Positions 9,942-21,099 of a stretch of 64,000 nucleotides of DNA are shown piece after piece. Origin of the DNA: Flaccisagitta enflata. Taxonomy: Eukaryota; Chaetognatha; Sagittoidea; Aphragmophora. The stretch's first letter is position 1. The number at the start of each line of letters is the position of its first letter. The position numbers were made by a program, and so were the translations under genes. The stretch is from contig OZ231127.1 of the NCBI GenBank assembly GCA_965153355.1, positions 54,870,001 to 54,934,000 of the forward strand, in the 5' to 3' direction. The notes beneath the pieces were generated by a model. It had not been told where the DNA came from and searched no databases. It saw only the letters and a list, made by a program, of their open reading frames with translations.

Positions 9942-12523
9942 TAGTGTCACCTATCAACATACTGACAGAAACAATCTCTAACAAAAACTTGCATGGAACA
10001 TTGGCCTGCTTGCATCATTGGAAATCAGTATCTAACTAATCCAACCTCAGGAGTCAAAGCTCGAATTCCAATCTTAAAGCTTGTGGCATTCTTTCATAAG
10101 TAAAAAGATTGCATGGCAGGGCAACAAAAGCTTGGACAAAGAAAGACTTGAGTCTCCAGAACAAATAACAAAAGGGATATTTTATTTATGAAAACAGTCG
10201 CGAGCACAACCAATTGAAAACTGAAAAATATTTAACAAACTCTCATTTATCAACAAACAGTCAATAAACATGAGATACATGAGTGATAAACAAATTGTGC
10301 TCATTTGAAGAATAGTCGGCTCAAGCAGTTTTTTTTACAAACAAGGTCAACCTGATAGTCATGGGGGAGGAGGCAGAGGGAAAATTATGGCAGATAGATA
10401 GACTCTTTGAAAAGTACGCTGTAGGGCTGCGCGCACGCGACCAAGCTGTACCTCAACCCATATTTGGGAATCACAGCACGATAACAAAGTGGGATCCCAA
10501 GTCACCAGCACTTTGTTACAGTCCGGGATCCCTTATCACCTGCGGACCATGCCTCATGGATGAGCATGCCATGTCTCCTAAATATGGGTCAAACTTAAAG
10601 TTCTGTGCATGCAAATCAATAGCTCTTCTCAGCGGGTCCATCAATCCACTAAAATTTTGTTTCGTAGGCCCTGCCTACCCCTGCATGACTATAAGGTTAA
10701 GCTTTTTGGTAAGAAAAACTGCATTAGCTGACAACTTTTCATATAATGCAATTTCTTTATCTCATATATACCATAGATATTTATCACCAATGAACTACAA
10801 TTGTATTGAAACTACAATTCTATTGAAACCAATCCATATTTTTAAACACTTTTAAATCAGCAAACGGGTTTTTTTTTTCATCAAAACAATTATCTTTATC
10901 TTAGGTAGTTATGTCTTAGATTTGTTTTTATTTTTTTACAAATTACTATCACTCAGGAACTTGCAAATGCATCAAATAGTTCATATTTATGCTATGAAAT
11001 TGACTTCAGTAATTATTTTCGGATTTGAAATTGTTTTAAAGCCACAACATAAAAGAAAGCAGCCATCCCTCGGTGCATCAGCAGAAGAAAAATCTACAGC
11101 ATGGATTTCCCATGTAGGGCCTCAGCGCGCACCATTCGGCAGCGTATCACTGACCCCCATGGACATGTGATGTTGGCTGTTGAAGGGTTTCATACAGCAT
11201 AGCAAAGGGAGCCCCTTAGGCTTCACAGAAACCATGAAATAGGTAATTTTTGGGCCCTTTCTTTTATTGTTAACTGGCATTACCTTTTTCAAGAACATAG
11301 CATAAAAAGCGGTACTACAACTGACCAGCAATAAATAGCAAAATTGAAGGGAACCATCTTCAATCTGAAAATATTTGGGAAAAAGTAATCAAGGGTATAC
11401 AACATCTAATCAGAGAGGGGGGTGGTTTCGAGAACTGCGCCTCATTACAAAATTCAACTTAAACATGACAGACAGGTTAAAAAAGGTATGCCTTCAAAAT
11501 GATATAATGATGGTGAAAAATTGCTGCTAAACATTTATCATAAAAATTTGAAAAAGCACTAGACTTTTCATCACTAGTTATGTATGCCATCACCATTTTG
11601 TCCTCTCACCAATGAAATTTTATGACATAAGATGATATTTTACTTAAAAGCAAAGTCTTTCAAAATCAAGTCATGCATTGCAATAGGAATTCTAAGTAAA
11701 GTACCTGGTGATGAAATTCTTTCCTTTGAATTGATACAACATCAGCAGTGAAATAATGCCATTGGGTTTAAATAGTTTGTTTCACTATAATCAGAAAACG
11801 ATCTGCCCACTCCCTTTTAGACTACTTCTCACTGAACTGCTTCAGGTAATTTTTTTGGGGGGAGGGGGGGCTAAGCTGTCTCTTTACTCCTTTCAGTGGG
11901 TTATAAGGCAAGGAAGGTTAACCTTAGAATTTTGCATGATCTAATTATAATGAAACAATCCAGATAAACCAATGGTATTAACTCACTGATGGGATTGGAT
12001 CAATTTAAAAAAAGTATTGCATTAACAAGTAAAGCCAATTGCAATGCATAACTTGGAAAAAAAATAAAATTTTGAGTTAGTTCTCACGTTATAGCATAAA
12101 ATTTCAATGATCAAATCCAAGATGATAAAATCTTACTGATGAAATGCCTAAAATGCCTGAAAAAAAAAACATGCATTTACCATATTATGTAAACACATTG
12201 CCAAGGGTTGTGTAGGTTTGATGACTAGAAAAGTAGAGAGGATCCGAGGAATTGGATGTTGTTGTTGTCCCAAAAGCCATGTCTGATGACAGCTGACTGC
12301 TAAAATGTCGGGAGAGCCGAGGAGGAAGCGGTGACAGGAGAAAAGAAGCTTCCTTCTATTGCGATCTCACAAGCTCCATGTAGAAGAGGAGGAGGAGGAG
12401 TCGAGATAAAGTGGCGGAGGGGGAGGATGAGAGGTACGAAAAGTTGGACAGAACCGGCGTTGGAGACGTGGGTAGAGTTTGACCTTGTTCTAAGGTAATT
12501 GGGAAGACCCAGAGGGAGTGTAT
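9942..12523. other. Low-copy AT-rich DNA, no supported gene
   Basis: A diverged family A copy may lie at about 10339-10450 (ACAAGGTCAACCTGATAGTC ... GTAGGGCTGCGCGCACGCGA). Inverted pairs follow: ACCCATATTT against AAATATGGGT, and ACAAAGTGGGATCCC with CACTTTGTTAC, at 10460-10600. The longest frame (10361-10855, 164 codons) begins inside the A-like piece and matches nothing I know. At 12240-12520 both strands stay open in several frames over a GAGGAGGAG stretch, which is compositional. Confidence 0.4.
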
Positions 12524-12651
12524 TCAAACAGATGGTCCTCGTCCTAAAGTACCATAACGCAATCCAGAAGTTCTGAAGTTCACAGCGGTAGTAGATGAGA
12601 AGAACTGCCCCGCTTGATCAATAGGACGGTTCTCAAAGACCGATACAACGC
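12524..12651 (-). CDS. Candidate coding exon, unknown protein
   Basis: On the minus strand a pyrimidine-rich stretch ends in CACCTCAG at 12652 (a splice-acceptor-like border). It is followed by two bases and 41 open codons with a varied composition (for example SVFENRPIDQAGQFF) before TGA at 12524-12526. The sequence beyond stays open only if one allows frameshifts, as in the TTF2-like fragment. The domain is not recognised. The plus strand is also partly open, so this could be chance. Confidence 0.25.
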
Positions 12652-12786
12652 CTGAGGTGAATGGGTGAAAATTGAGACAATCATTAACCTGAGCAAATTG
12701 GTGCTAATGTTGCAAAAAGTTTCAAAAATTCTGTCCCCAATTGGAGACTCATTTTTGAAGCTGGTCGCGTACATGCAACTCCAGAA

Positions 12787-12987
12787 GATACACAATTTTG
12801 AAGTCCATGACGGCATATCTTGAAATCTATGATGGCATACCTTGATGCTTATAATGGCATACCTTTAAGTTAATGATGGCATACCTTGAATCCCATCTTA
12901 GCTTACCTTGAAGTCCATGATAGCATATTTAAACCCCATGATAGAATACCTTGAAGTTTATGATGGCATACCTTGAAGCCCATGATA
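12787..12987. repeat. 22-bp minisatellite, left part
   Basis: About nine units of CCTTGAAGTCCATGATGGCA plus two bases occur with substitutions. The array is interrupted by the MITE at 12988-13748 and resumes at 13751-13782 in register, so it existed before the insertion. Confidence 0.85.
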
Positions 12988-13748
12988 CCCTGTGTTCAAA
13001 AGCAAGTGATACAAGCAAAACCTTTATTGCGTCTAAAGTGTTCATTTTGAGAATTTTGGATTTATTCTACCTGAAAGCTCATAACCTACCATTTATTCGT
13101 ACAAAATTTCATAGCGGTGGCTCTAGCGGTTGAGCTTCCACATAGTTTTGAATGAAAATGTGGATAAACCATTTGAAGATTCCTAAGATAACGAAGGACT
13201 GACTTAAACAGCTTAGAATCTATGGCATTCTTAAATGAATGATGCAAAAATAGCCAGATTGGTCCAGAGAGCAGGATATTAGTTTCAGTTTACATATTTC
13301 AAGCCATAGATATCAAATCGCGGAAATTCAGGTGCAGAATCTTAAGTTTTCTATGATTTTTTTTACGTTTGAATAGGTTTTGCGTCACATTACTAGTCAT
13401 GAGGTTTCTAGTTTTCTCCAAAGTATTGACAAATAAAATCATATGAAAAAGAAGGGTAAGATACTAACGTACTAACAATCTGGTGATTTTAGCTCAATAC
13501 ATGCAAAAATTACAAGGATTCATTGATAGAAAACAGTTTAACAATGCAGTTTTTGAGCAAAATTCCTGGAAATTTTATAAATTTTCAGAATATTGTGGAA
13601 GCTGAACTGCTAGACCCGGTGCTTTGAAATTTTGCATGAATAAATGGTAGGTTATATGCTTTCAGATAAAACCAATCTGAATTTCTCAAAATAAATACTT
13701 TAGGTGCAATAAAGGTTTTGCTGGTATCACTTGCTTTTGAACACAGGG
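12988..13748. mobile_element. TA-flanked MITE inserted in a minisatellite (761 bp)
   Basis: Both ends read CCCTGTGTTCAAAAGCAAGT inward. The inverted arms extend about 160 bp (for example ATAACCTACCATTTATTC and its inverse). TA lies outside each end (12986-12987, 13749-13750). The 22-bp array continues on both sides. The two 60-codon frames inside are arm-encoded and mirror each other. Fits a non-autonomous Tc1/mariner-type element. Confidence 0.85.
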
Positions 13749-13782
13749 TAGAATACCTTGAAGTCCATGATAGCATACATTA

Positions 13783-14310
13783 ATGGACCTTTACCACCCT
13801 TCCCCTGTATAATTTGTACAAGTCCAGGAATTATTATTACTTCATAAATACCTTAAATACACTATTTCTTTTATATAAACATCATTTTTTAGCCAAAGCC
13901 TTCAAAGGGGAGATTGCTACTTCTAAAATAACTACAATGTTCTTAATTCTAAAGTAATTTCAAGACCTAATGTTCTAATAAACTAGGTTAGTATAAGAGA
14001 GAAAGTGTATCCTCTAAACCAGTTTTCAGAATTTTTTGAAAATTTTCGGGGGAGTTTTTATCAATGCAAAGAACTGCCAAAACAAGTCTGAACAACATCA
14101 GTGAACCTTTACTACCATTCCTTTACGTAATTGGCTACATGAATATCATTTCTCAGAATGCTATGCAATCTTGCAAGGGAGCTTAAATTGATGCAATGAA
14201 CTTCAACATGTCTTAACTACATCGGTAAAACTCTACCGCCATTTTCCTTTATATGCACAAGTCGAGGAATCAATATTACTAAATTGGTATCCTTACATCG
14301 TCTAGACCAA
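13783..14310. repeat. Irregular tandem repeat of about 120-165 bp
   Basis: Three related units start near 13785, 14100 and 14220. They share ACCTTTACTACCATTCC-type text, then a GCACAAGTCGAGGAAT-like string and CTAGACCA..TTCAGAATTTT. The first unit is interrupted by the 148-bp MITE at 13860-14007. Confidence 0.5.
13860..14007. mobile_element. Short TA-flanked MITE, GTTCTTA family (148 bp)
   Basis: Left end CACTATTTCTTTTATATAAA; right end reverse complement CACTTTCTCTCTTATACTAA; TA outside both. The right half matches the copy at 9523-9941 (CTAATGTTCTAATAAACTAG against TTGATGTTCTTATAAGCTAG). Confidence 0.6.
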
Positions 14311-14439
14311 TGCTCAGAATTTTAGATATCAATGTATATCATGAGGAAACCGTAGAAAAAGTTAAGGATATGGTAAGAACATTTGAGCCTCTAATCCACA
14401 AAAATTTTAGGATTTTAGCCCTGTCCTCTAACTTTGAAA

Positions 14440-14492
14440 CCATCCCCAACCCCGTCCCTACCCCAACCCCAAACCCTAAACAACCCATTTTA
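14440..14492. repeat. CCCTAA-like degenerate telomeric patch
   Basis: A C-rich run of CCCCAACCCC, CCCTACC and CCCTAAAC variants. Similar patches lie at 27466-27525 and 30328-30420. Confidence 0.4.
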
Positions 14493-14619
14493 AAACTTTA
14501 AAAAAAAAGACCTCACCGATTTAGAGGCGTGTATATTGTTCCACATTCCTTCCCCGGGGGAGGGGGGGAAATGAAAGGGTTTAGGGATGAGAAAGGAAAA
14601 GGAAAGGAGGAAAAAAGAG

Positions 14620-14870
14620 AACAAGGTCACTAGACTAAAGTCATGTGCATCGGTACTTTCAGAAAAAGACACACAACATAAGACAGACAGATGCACAGAC
14701 AGACAAAAAACACTGACCAACAAATGCTTACTGATGCCTTAGGACGTTTAGAATGTCTTACAAATTGTTTGAAATACCTTTAATACTAATTTGTGACAGA
14801 CGGACCAATGGACAGACAATGACGGACCAAAAAGTGGCATAAAGAGTCGCGTAGCATGCAACAAAAAAAA
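14620..14870 (+). mobile_element. Family A element, diverged
   Basis: The left end is ACAAGGTCACTAGACTAAAG with the half-site AGTCATGTGC. The right end is GACGGACC-rich, then AAAGAGTCGCGTAGCATGCA and A-runs. AAAAAGA flanks both ends and could be a target duplication, though A-rich context weakens this. Confidence 0.5.
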
Positions 14871-15038
14871 AAAGAATTTGGGGAAAACGTAACTTTTGGC
14901 GGAAACAAATCATAAACCTTAAATACACAGTTTTGTTGCTTTACAGGGAAGATTATCATCAATTTGATGCCGTGACATGTCGTGGGGAAGAGGAGCAAAG
15001 GCAGGGGGGATATTACTCAAAAGTTATGGAACTATGTA

Positions 15039-15638
15039 CAGTGGGGCTCGTGGAATAACCGTCTAAACAGGAGGAAGGTATTTAAATGTTTTAATTTCAT
15101 TTGATAAATTTGATATTTGAAATTTGAAAGTTGATCAATCAATGCTTTTGTCCTTGAGTATTCTAATTGCTGTAGAAACCAAATTTTTTTTTAAACATTT
15201 ATGACTATTGGAATAGCACTAATTTGACAAATATTATCAGGGAATATTGCTCAGAATTACATTTGCTACAACTTTCCTATGGTGTATTCTGTCAGAATAT
15301 TGCTGGTTTGGCTGCTAGGGAGCATCATTTAGCAGATGCTAGATGTGATGCCCCTAGCAACAGGCAAATTAGCAATTTGCTTATAGAACATACTGTTGGA
15401 AAATTGTAGCAAATTAAATTCTGAGCAATGTTCCCTGATAATACTTATCAAAATATTGATATTCTAGTGGTTAAAAAAATATTAGAAAAAATAATTTTGG
15501 TTTCCATAGCCACCAAAAAACTCTGGGACAAAAGCACTGATTGAATTACTAACATCATAAGTATCAAATTTGTCAAATAAAATTAAGACACTTCATTACC
15601 TTCCTCCAATTTAGGCTACTATTCCACAAACCCCACTG
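15039..15638. mobile_element. TA-flanked full-length foldback MITE (600 bp)
   Basis: Ends are CAGTGGGGCTCGTGGAATA and CAGTGGGGTTTGTGGAATA inward, with TA outside both. The inverted arms span nearly the whole element: GGGAATATTGCTCAGAATTA on the left pairs with the inverse of its counterpart at about 15415-15450. The start CAGTG after TA is typical of Tc1/mariner ends. A diverged fragment of the same family lies at about 31600-31900. Confidence 0.85.
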
Positions 15639-15712
15639 TACACCCCTGTCAATTTAATTACTCATTTTCTTAAAAATGGGTATAAATTTTGAAATGCCGT
15701 GCAGCTCCTGAC

Positions 15713-15826
15713 CTTTTTAAGTACATTCACTATATCTCCAACTTGCCAGTCCATCCAAATATGTGAATAAGCCACTTGCGCTTGAGTAAACTTCTCGACC
15801 TCAGGAGGAAGCACCATGATCACAGG
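15713..15826 (-). CDS. Candidate internal coding exon, unknown protein
   Basis: Minus strand, 38 codons exactly. It is preceded by an AG (15827-15828) and followed by a GTCAGG donor-like border at 15707-15712. The peptide is varied and globular-looking (KFTQAQVAYSHIWMDWQVGD within it) and has no stop. An internal ATG is present. The exon length is a multiple of three. I do not recognise a family. The next minus-strand candidate (12524-12651) would not join it in phase, so a common gene is not shown. It sits between two MITEs. Confidence 0.4.
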
Positions 15827-16572
15827 CTTTGGTAGCGTTGAGCGTCAGGACCACAAAAATGTTGAAACGAAACAAGAAAGAAATAAGAAACAATGCATGA
15901 AAGTATAGCGGTTGAGCAAAGATAAGATTGGATCAAGCGTGTACGAGTTTGAATGAGCATACTAGAAATTCTATCTAGAAGCTCCGCTTTAAACTCAGAA
16001 AAATGGATGTACAATGGCGAGCAGCCCAAACAGTATTTGTTTCAAAGCAATCAAGTGATGAAACCCTCACTGGTAACTATCATAACTAACTACATATCCT
16101 TCATATTTTTGTAATTAGGCCTAACCTAAGATGGGTGGGTTAAGATTCCAATGGGGTTAGAACCCTCAAATATTTCTTTCATCGCCCAATTGCTTTGAAA
16201 AAATATGTTATGAACATACTTCATTTCCCCCTCAAAATGACACACATACTATATATTCAAATATCAAATTTCAAAACATTGCCTGAATGAAGTGCAGCCT
16301 GAATGAAGCGCAGCTGTCCAAGGAAAGTTTGAAAGTCAACATATCCATTACCCGAGTAACAAAATTGTTGCTGACGGGTGGCTAGAGGCATATAATGTCT
16401 TCCCACCCCCCCCCCCATACACAGCATCTAAAATGCGCATTTTTGCACTTTTCAATTTGAACGTGACAGATGAACCAACAAACGAACAAAGCCTCATTTG
16501 TACTTACATATCTGCAACTACAAAGTTTAAGCCACATTCCATAATTTTTTGGTCAATCGCTTGAGCGGCCTA
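15827..16572. other. Unassigned, with a decayed family A piece
   Basis: At about 16366-16510 the string TTGCTGACGGGTGGCTAGAG, a C-run, AATGCGCATTTTTGCACTTT and GAACAAAGCCTCATTTG resemble a worn family A copy. The rest is unassigned; a 69-codon minus-strand frame at 15820-16029 has no support. Confidence 0.35.
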
Positions 16573-17171
16573 CAGTACGATGAAAGCAAAGACGACCTAG
16601 ACTGGAGGATAGATCTTAAGTATCTTACTTTTATTTGATTTATAATAAAAATCATCACAAAATTAAGATCTATATTTATTATTAATTGGTTTAGTTTTTG
16701 AATATATCAGCTTCTTTTCTTCTTCAATTAGTGACATAACCTCCTCAGAACTTAATTTTAAAAACTTTTGACCTAACTCATTAGATTAGATTAAATTAGA
16801 GCAAAAAATTTATTATAATTTTAAAAGAATTAACTAGATTGGACTCTTTTTATAAGTTTTACAGTTATTGTTTTAACAGTATAATCATGTAAGTAAATAT
16901 TTAAGTAAAACTTAATACAGGCCTTAAACCTATAAAAATAATCTGATTAAGCTGAATTTGTTTTAAAATAATATAAAATGATGAGCTAAGTTAAAACATT
17001 GAAAAATGAAGTCCTGATAAGTCAAGTTACAAATTGAAAGATAAGAAAAACAAATACATTAAAGCAATAAAACAATCTTTAAATAAATCTTAATTGTGTA
17101 ATAAATTAAATGAAATTAAGATACTTAAAATCTATCCTCCAGTCTAGGTCGTCTTTGCTCCCATCGTACTG
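16573..17171. mobile_element. TA-flanked MITE (599 bp)
   Basis: Ends are CAGTACGATGAAAGCAAAGA and CAGTACGATGGGAGCAAAGA inward, followed by a near-identical CGACCTAGACTGGAGGATAG. The arms remain similar for about 90 bp. TA lies outside both ends. The interior is AT-rich, without open frames. Confidence 0.85.
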
Positions 17172-17618
17172 TATCTGTTGGTCTATCATGTTTGTCAGTT
17201 ATTTTCATGTCACCACTTATCCTTCACTAGAATTGACTCATTTTTGCCCATGAAAGGATTCTGATGTTAATCTAGCAGGCAACTTATTTTTGCATGCTGC
17301 CATCTAAACATTTATAAAAAAACTTCAGCAAATGAATTGATCCCGCAATCAAGTCATTTGCTGGCATTCAAAAAGACTAATCATACAAGATATCAGAACA
17401 CTTCATAGGCAATGAATACTCAGTACAATACAGGCAACTGGAAATAATCATGTTTTGAGTCGTGCGCCAGCAACTTCACCTCAGTTTGCCAGTCTGTTGG
17501 TCAGTTGGTCTATTCATACCTGTTTAAATTCAATTGCATAAATTGCATTTATTAAGGTTTGCTCAAACAGAAACAGACTTTTCGATCAAGGTCATATTGA
17601 AGTCCCACAAATCTGATA
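17172..17618. other. Unassigned
   Basis: No gene or repeat recognised between the two MITEs. Confidence 0.3.
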
Positions 17619-17915
17619 CACGCTTTTCTTTTTATAAGAACATGGATTTAAGAATTGAAGCTCAGTGTTTGTATTTTTTATTTAAATAAGACAGGTTTTA
17701 TAGTAAAATTCTATACCAACTGATTTTTTTAAAAATCATTATTGCAATATATACTTTCAAATTATATTTTAACTAATTCTGTGAAAATCTTTTAAAAAGA
17801 TAATATACTTTTTTTTAAATCTAAAGCTCAGCGTGTTTTTAAGGTATTCTTATTTTTGAGCCACATTTGAGGCTGATGTTCTTAAAAACAGTGTTCTTAT
17901 AAAAAGAAAAGCGTG
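17619..17915. mobile_element. TA-flanked MITE, GTTCTTA family (297 bp)
   Basis: Identical 24-bp ends begin CACGCTTTTCTTTTTATAAG. TA lies outside both. The interior carries GTTCTTA-type strings like the copies at 9523 and 13860. The intact ends suggest a fairly recent insertion. Confidence 0.85.
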
Positions 17916-17984
17916 TAGCCAATAACTTGAATTGACACTAAACATGCAGGATACATTGACTTTCAGTGTAGAAGCAGAGGCGGA

Positions 17985-18225
17985 GAAGGTGGTAGAGTTG
18001 CCATTCACGATGTCCGGCCGTTTTCGTCTGCAGTAGGAATCGCCAGGAGGACGTCATATTTAACGATCTTGCGCACAACTTTGCCGATATCACATCAGAC
18101 GTTGTAGACTTGGATTTCGCCGTTGGAGAAGACAAACTGAGGGAAGAGTTCTTTCTTATTTTTGATGAAAGATGGTGGTTCGTTGACAGATTCTCAATTA
18201 GCCGCTTGTTCTTGAAGCAATGAGA
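17985..18225. CDS. Candidate coding fragment, strand unresolved
   Basis: On the plus strand an open frame follows a TCTGCAG acceptor-like border (18034) and runs about 62 codons to TGA at 18223 (includes EEFFLIFDERWWFVDRFSIS). In the same register on the minus strand lies an equally protein-like frame (includes FIKNKKELFPQFVFSNGEIQ) broken by one TGA about halfway. Both show varied composition and C-rich third positions, unlike the AT-rich surroundings. No family recognised on either strand. Either strand, or neither, may be coding. Confidence 0.25.
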
Positions 18226-18364
18226 CCAAACACCGAAAGTCATATTTGTCAGTGGCAAATAGATAGATTTGCCCTATTTTAATGTTGTAACATGAATGTT
18301 TGAAACTGCGCAGAGAGCATCCGATCAATAAAGCTGTGAAGGGGAGAAGAACAGCGGTTACAAT

Positions 18365-18762
18365 ATTGTCGCAAATGGGTGGGCAGGGGCGTCCAATCCC
18401 CATCCACAACCCACTTCCTATACCCCCACCCCCTTCCCTTACACACTTGCGTATCTAAAACGCTCGTTTTGACTCGATCATTACGAGCCAATCATTACGG
18501 ATAATACCTCTTTTTGCATCGCAAGTCTGCAAGATTAAGACAACGAAAATGGAACAAGTGACGTGGGGTCACATTATCGTTGCGGACATGTGGGCAGAGC
18601 CATCCAACCCCCATCCATACCCCAACTACCACCACACTCAAACGTATGCAAAAAGTATCTAAAACAAAAGTTGTCTCACTTTTCAACTTGATGACCCCGG
18701 GCGGACCAACGGACCGACGGACGAATAAAGCCTTTTGTGGAGTTGCGTTCCCGCAACTTTAA
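18365..18762 (+). mobile_element. Two adjacent family A copies
   Basis: GTCGCAAATGGGTGGGCAGG begins the first and GTTGCGGACATGTGGGCAGA the second. Both continue with CCCATCCA, C-rich DNA and ATCTAAAAC..CGTTTTGACT-like text. The second ends in GGACCAACGGACCGACGGAC and the hairpin GAGTTGCGTTCCCGCAACT followed by TTTAAA. Its half-site GTTGCGGAC matches its hairpin arm. Confidence 0.6.
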
Positions 18763-18852
18763 AGGCAGAGGCAGAAATGGTGAAACTGCTAGCAATCAAA
18801 TAATGTTGTTTGATGGAGGAGGGTAAAACAGACGACAGAGGAAGGGTTAATA

Positions 18853-19200
18853 CAAGGTGTGAACCCTCTAAAACTGTAGCACCCCCCCTTACAGATCAAA
18901 TTACAGTAATAAGTTATTTGTAATGGGCTATATATTGTAGCTTAGGACTGTACAAGTGGCGCCACCAAAGCAATTTTGCAATTTCCATTCTAATCTGAAA
19001 TTATGGTAAAAACTCTTTGATTTTATGAATTTTTGAAAACAGCTCATTTTAACACTTTTGAAGGCAATATCTAAAAATCGCTCTTGTAACGCCATTTGTA
19101 TTGATATAAACATTTTTTCTCTACCCCTAAAATATTTGTAACATAATTAGTCAAGAGCTGTAGGTGGGGGTGCTACAGTTTTCAGGGGGTTCACACCTTG
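18853..19200. mobile_element. TA-flanked MITE (348 bp)
   Basis: Ends are CAAGGTGTGAACCCTCTAAA and CAAGGTGTGAACCCCCTGAA inward, both followed by ACTGTAGCACCCCC. TA is at 18851-18852 and 19201-19202. No coding capacity. Confidence 0.85.
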
Positions 19201-19202
19201 TA

Positions 19203-19891
19203 TTTAGCTTCTCTTTGTAACCAACCGCAACCAGCACAGGATGTCTGTGTTCATGTGAACAAGATGTATGTGAGTTAGACTATAGTTCATCGGTCAACAA
19301 ATGCACTATGAAACAGAAAAGTAGTTAATCAGCCGCACTTTTCCAAAGTTGAAGCTTCCTAGGTTACGACTCACTCACAAAACTCTGAAATTGCGCAAAT
19401 GCAGGAAAATGGAACTAGGCCAAGTAGGCCAATAAGGTTCGCCGGGTTGATCATCAAAAGAATAAGTTACCCGACCGACCAACCGTAGGACACAGCCAAT
19501 TATAAAGGAGCTTAGGCGCACCTATAATGGAAATAAGATGAAAGAGAGAAGAGGAAGCAAGGCCGCGAGAGCAAACGTTAGCGGAGGAAGGTTAGTCCTT
19601 TAACAAACGCGGATGATTCAACGACGGAGGCCCTCTGTGGCCAACTTTTAAAGAACACAGCTATGCTGATCATAAGAAGTAGCTAGTTGCTTAGCAAATT
19701 TTAAATCTTTAGATATTATTGAAATAAATAGATTAAAAAAATTATAAAAAAATAAAAAATTTCAAGAAAAAAAACCCAATGAAAATCTATAATCTTTTTA
19801 GGAAAATTATATGGAAGCTACAATATACATAATTTTGTACATTTAAAAATATAATAACAATTGTAATATTCTTTTAAGAAACTATATATAA
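19203..19891. other. Unassigned, with a GGTGCGCC-type family A copy
   Basis: At about 19410-19520, GGCCAAGTAGGCCAATAAGG then TTCGCCGGG, GACCGACCAACCG and TTAGGCGCACCT match the element at 24762-24854 in reverse. A Cys-rich open stretch after CAG at about 19231 has no further support. The rest is unassigned. Confidence 0.45.
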
Positions 19892-20256
19892 AACAAGGCC
19901 AACACCTATAAGTCGCGTGCGAGACTTACAGGCAAAGAATGACTTAGAATGACTTAGAATGACTTTCAATGACTTAGACTGACCTAAAATGACCAAAATT
20001 GTCTTAAAATGACTAAAAAACCTAATTACCAAAAATGACTTAAAATAACTTAAAATAACTTAAAATGACTTAAAGTGACTTAGAATGACTCAAAATGACT
20101 TAGAATAACTATAAATGACTTAAAGTGACTTAAAATGACCTAAGAATTGACGTTATAGTAAAAAAAAGTAAAGTGTGACGGACGGACCGACGGACCGACG
20201 GACGGACGGACGGACGGACAAAGCGGGTTGTAGAGTCGCGTGCACGCGACTAAAAA
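19892..20256 (+). mobile_element. Family A element with a 10-bp tandem core
   Basis: The left end ACAAGGCCAACACCTATAAG carries its own hairpin AAGTCGCGTGCGAGACTT. The middle (about 19936-20140) is a run of TTAAAATGAC units. The right end is GACGGACGGAC, then AAGCGGGTTGTAGAGTCGCG and the hairpin GTCGCGTGCACGCGAC plus AAAAAT. So hairpins occur at both ends here. Confidence 0.75.
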
Positions 20257-20516
20257 TATACATAATATTCTTAAATCATTATTTCAATATTTCTAGCTCA
20301 TATAAGTAAGTTTTAAAATTTACTGTTTTTTTTCATTTTTAGAATGATATTGAGTTAATGAGTTTTTGAATGATTTAAACTTTTTTGTATTATTCCTTTT
20401 GAATACAAACCACAGTCATCAATGAAATTATCCATTATTCTTATTTAATAGATAAAAAAAATTTAAAAAACTACTTTATTCACTGAAATCAGTAGAGCAT
20501 TCCAAAAAAATTGTTG

Positions 20517-20702
20517 CTTTTAGTCGCGTGCACACGACTCTACACCCCGCTATGTCCGTCCGTCGGTTGGTCGGTCCCCATTTTACTTTTTTTAACAATT
20601 TTATTTGTTTAGGTCATTTTAAGTCATTTTAGGGTAAAATAAGTTATGCTTATTCCATCTGTAAGTCACGCACGCAACTTATAAGTGTTGGCCTTGTTTT
20701 TT
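20517..20702 (-). mobile_element. Family A element, opposite orientation
   Basis: It starts TTTTAGTCGCGTGCACACGA, CTCTACACCCCGCTATGTCC and CGTCGGTTGGTCGG. It ends with the second hairpin type, TAAGTCACGCACGCAACTTA, and GTGTTGGCCTTGTTTT. It mirrors the copy at 19892-20256. Confidence 0.75.
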
Positions 20703-21060
20703 GTATTTTATTCCAGTCATTTTTAGTTAATGTAAATATTTTAGGCCATTTTATGTTGAACAAATAATTGTAAGCCATTTTAAGTCATTTGATTCTTTTT
20801 AGTCATTTCTGGTTTTTAGGTTATTTTAAATCATTTTGAGTCAATATTAGTCATTATAAGTCATTTTCAATTATTTTAAGTCATTTTATATTATCCTGAG
20901 TTTATTTAACTCCTTACAGGTTATTTGAATTATTTAAACCGCTTAATCATGAACAAGATTTCAAGTAATTTTAAGTATCTAAGTCATCATAAATTGTGTT
21001 AAGTCATTTTAAGTTGAGAGTTCTTTTAATCATTTTTGGTCGACTCAAGTTGTTTATAAT
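20703..21060. repeat. AAGTCATTTT degenerate tandem repeat
   Basis: Many AAGTCATTTTA-like units (also TAGTCATT and AATCATTT). These are the reverse complement of the TTAAAATGAC units at 19936-20140. Probably expanded from the family A core. Confidence 0.7.
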
Positions 21061-21099
21061 CAATCTAAATCTTCCCAAATCAATTTAATCATACATTTA

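Noticed and set aside
10361-10855. 164-codon plus-strand frame
   Set aside because: It begins inside an A-like repeat and crosses inverted repeats. No domain, and the length is within chance expectation for 64 kb in six frames.
18100-18140. Selenocysteine reading of the TGA in the minus frame
   Set aside because: No recognisable selenoprotein motif around the TGA and no SECIS-like structure evident. A pseudogene, an error or the plus-strand frame is simpler.
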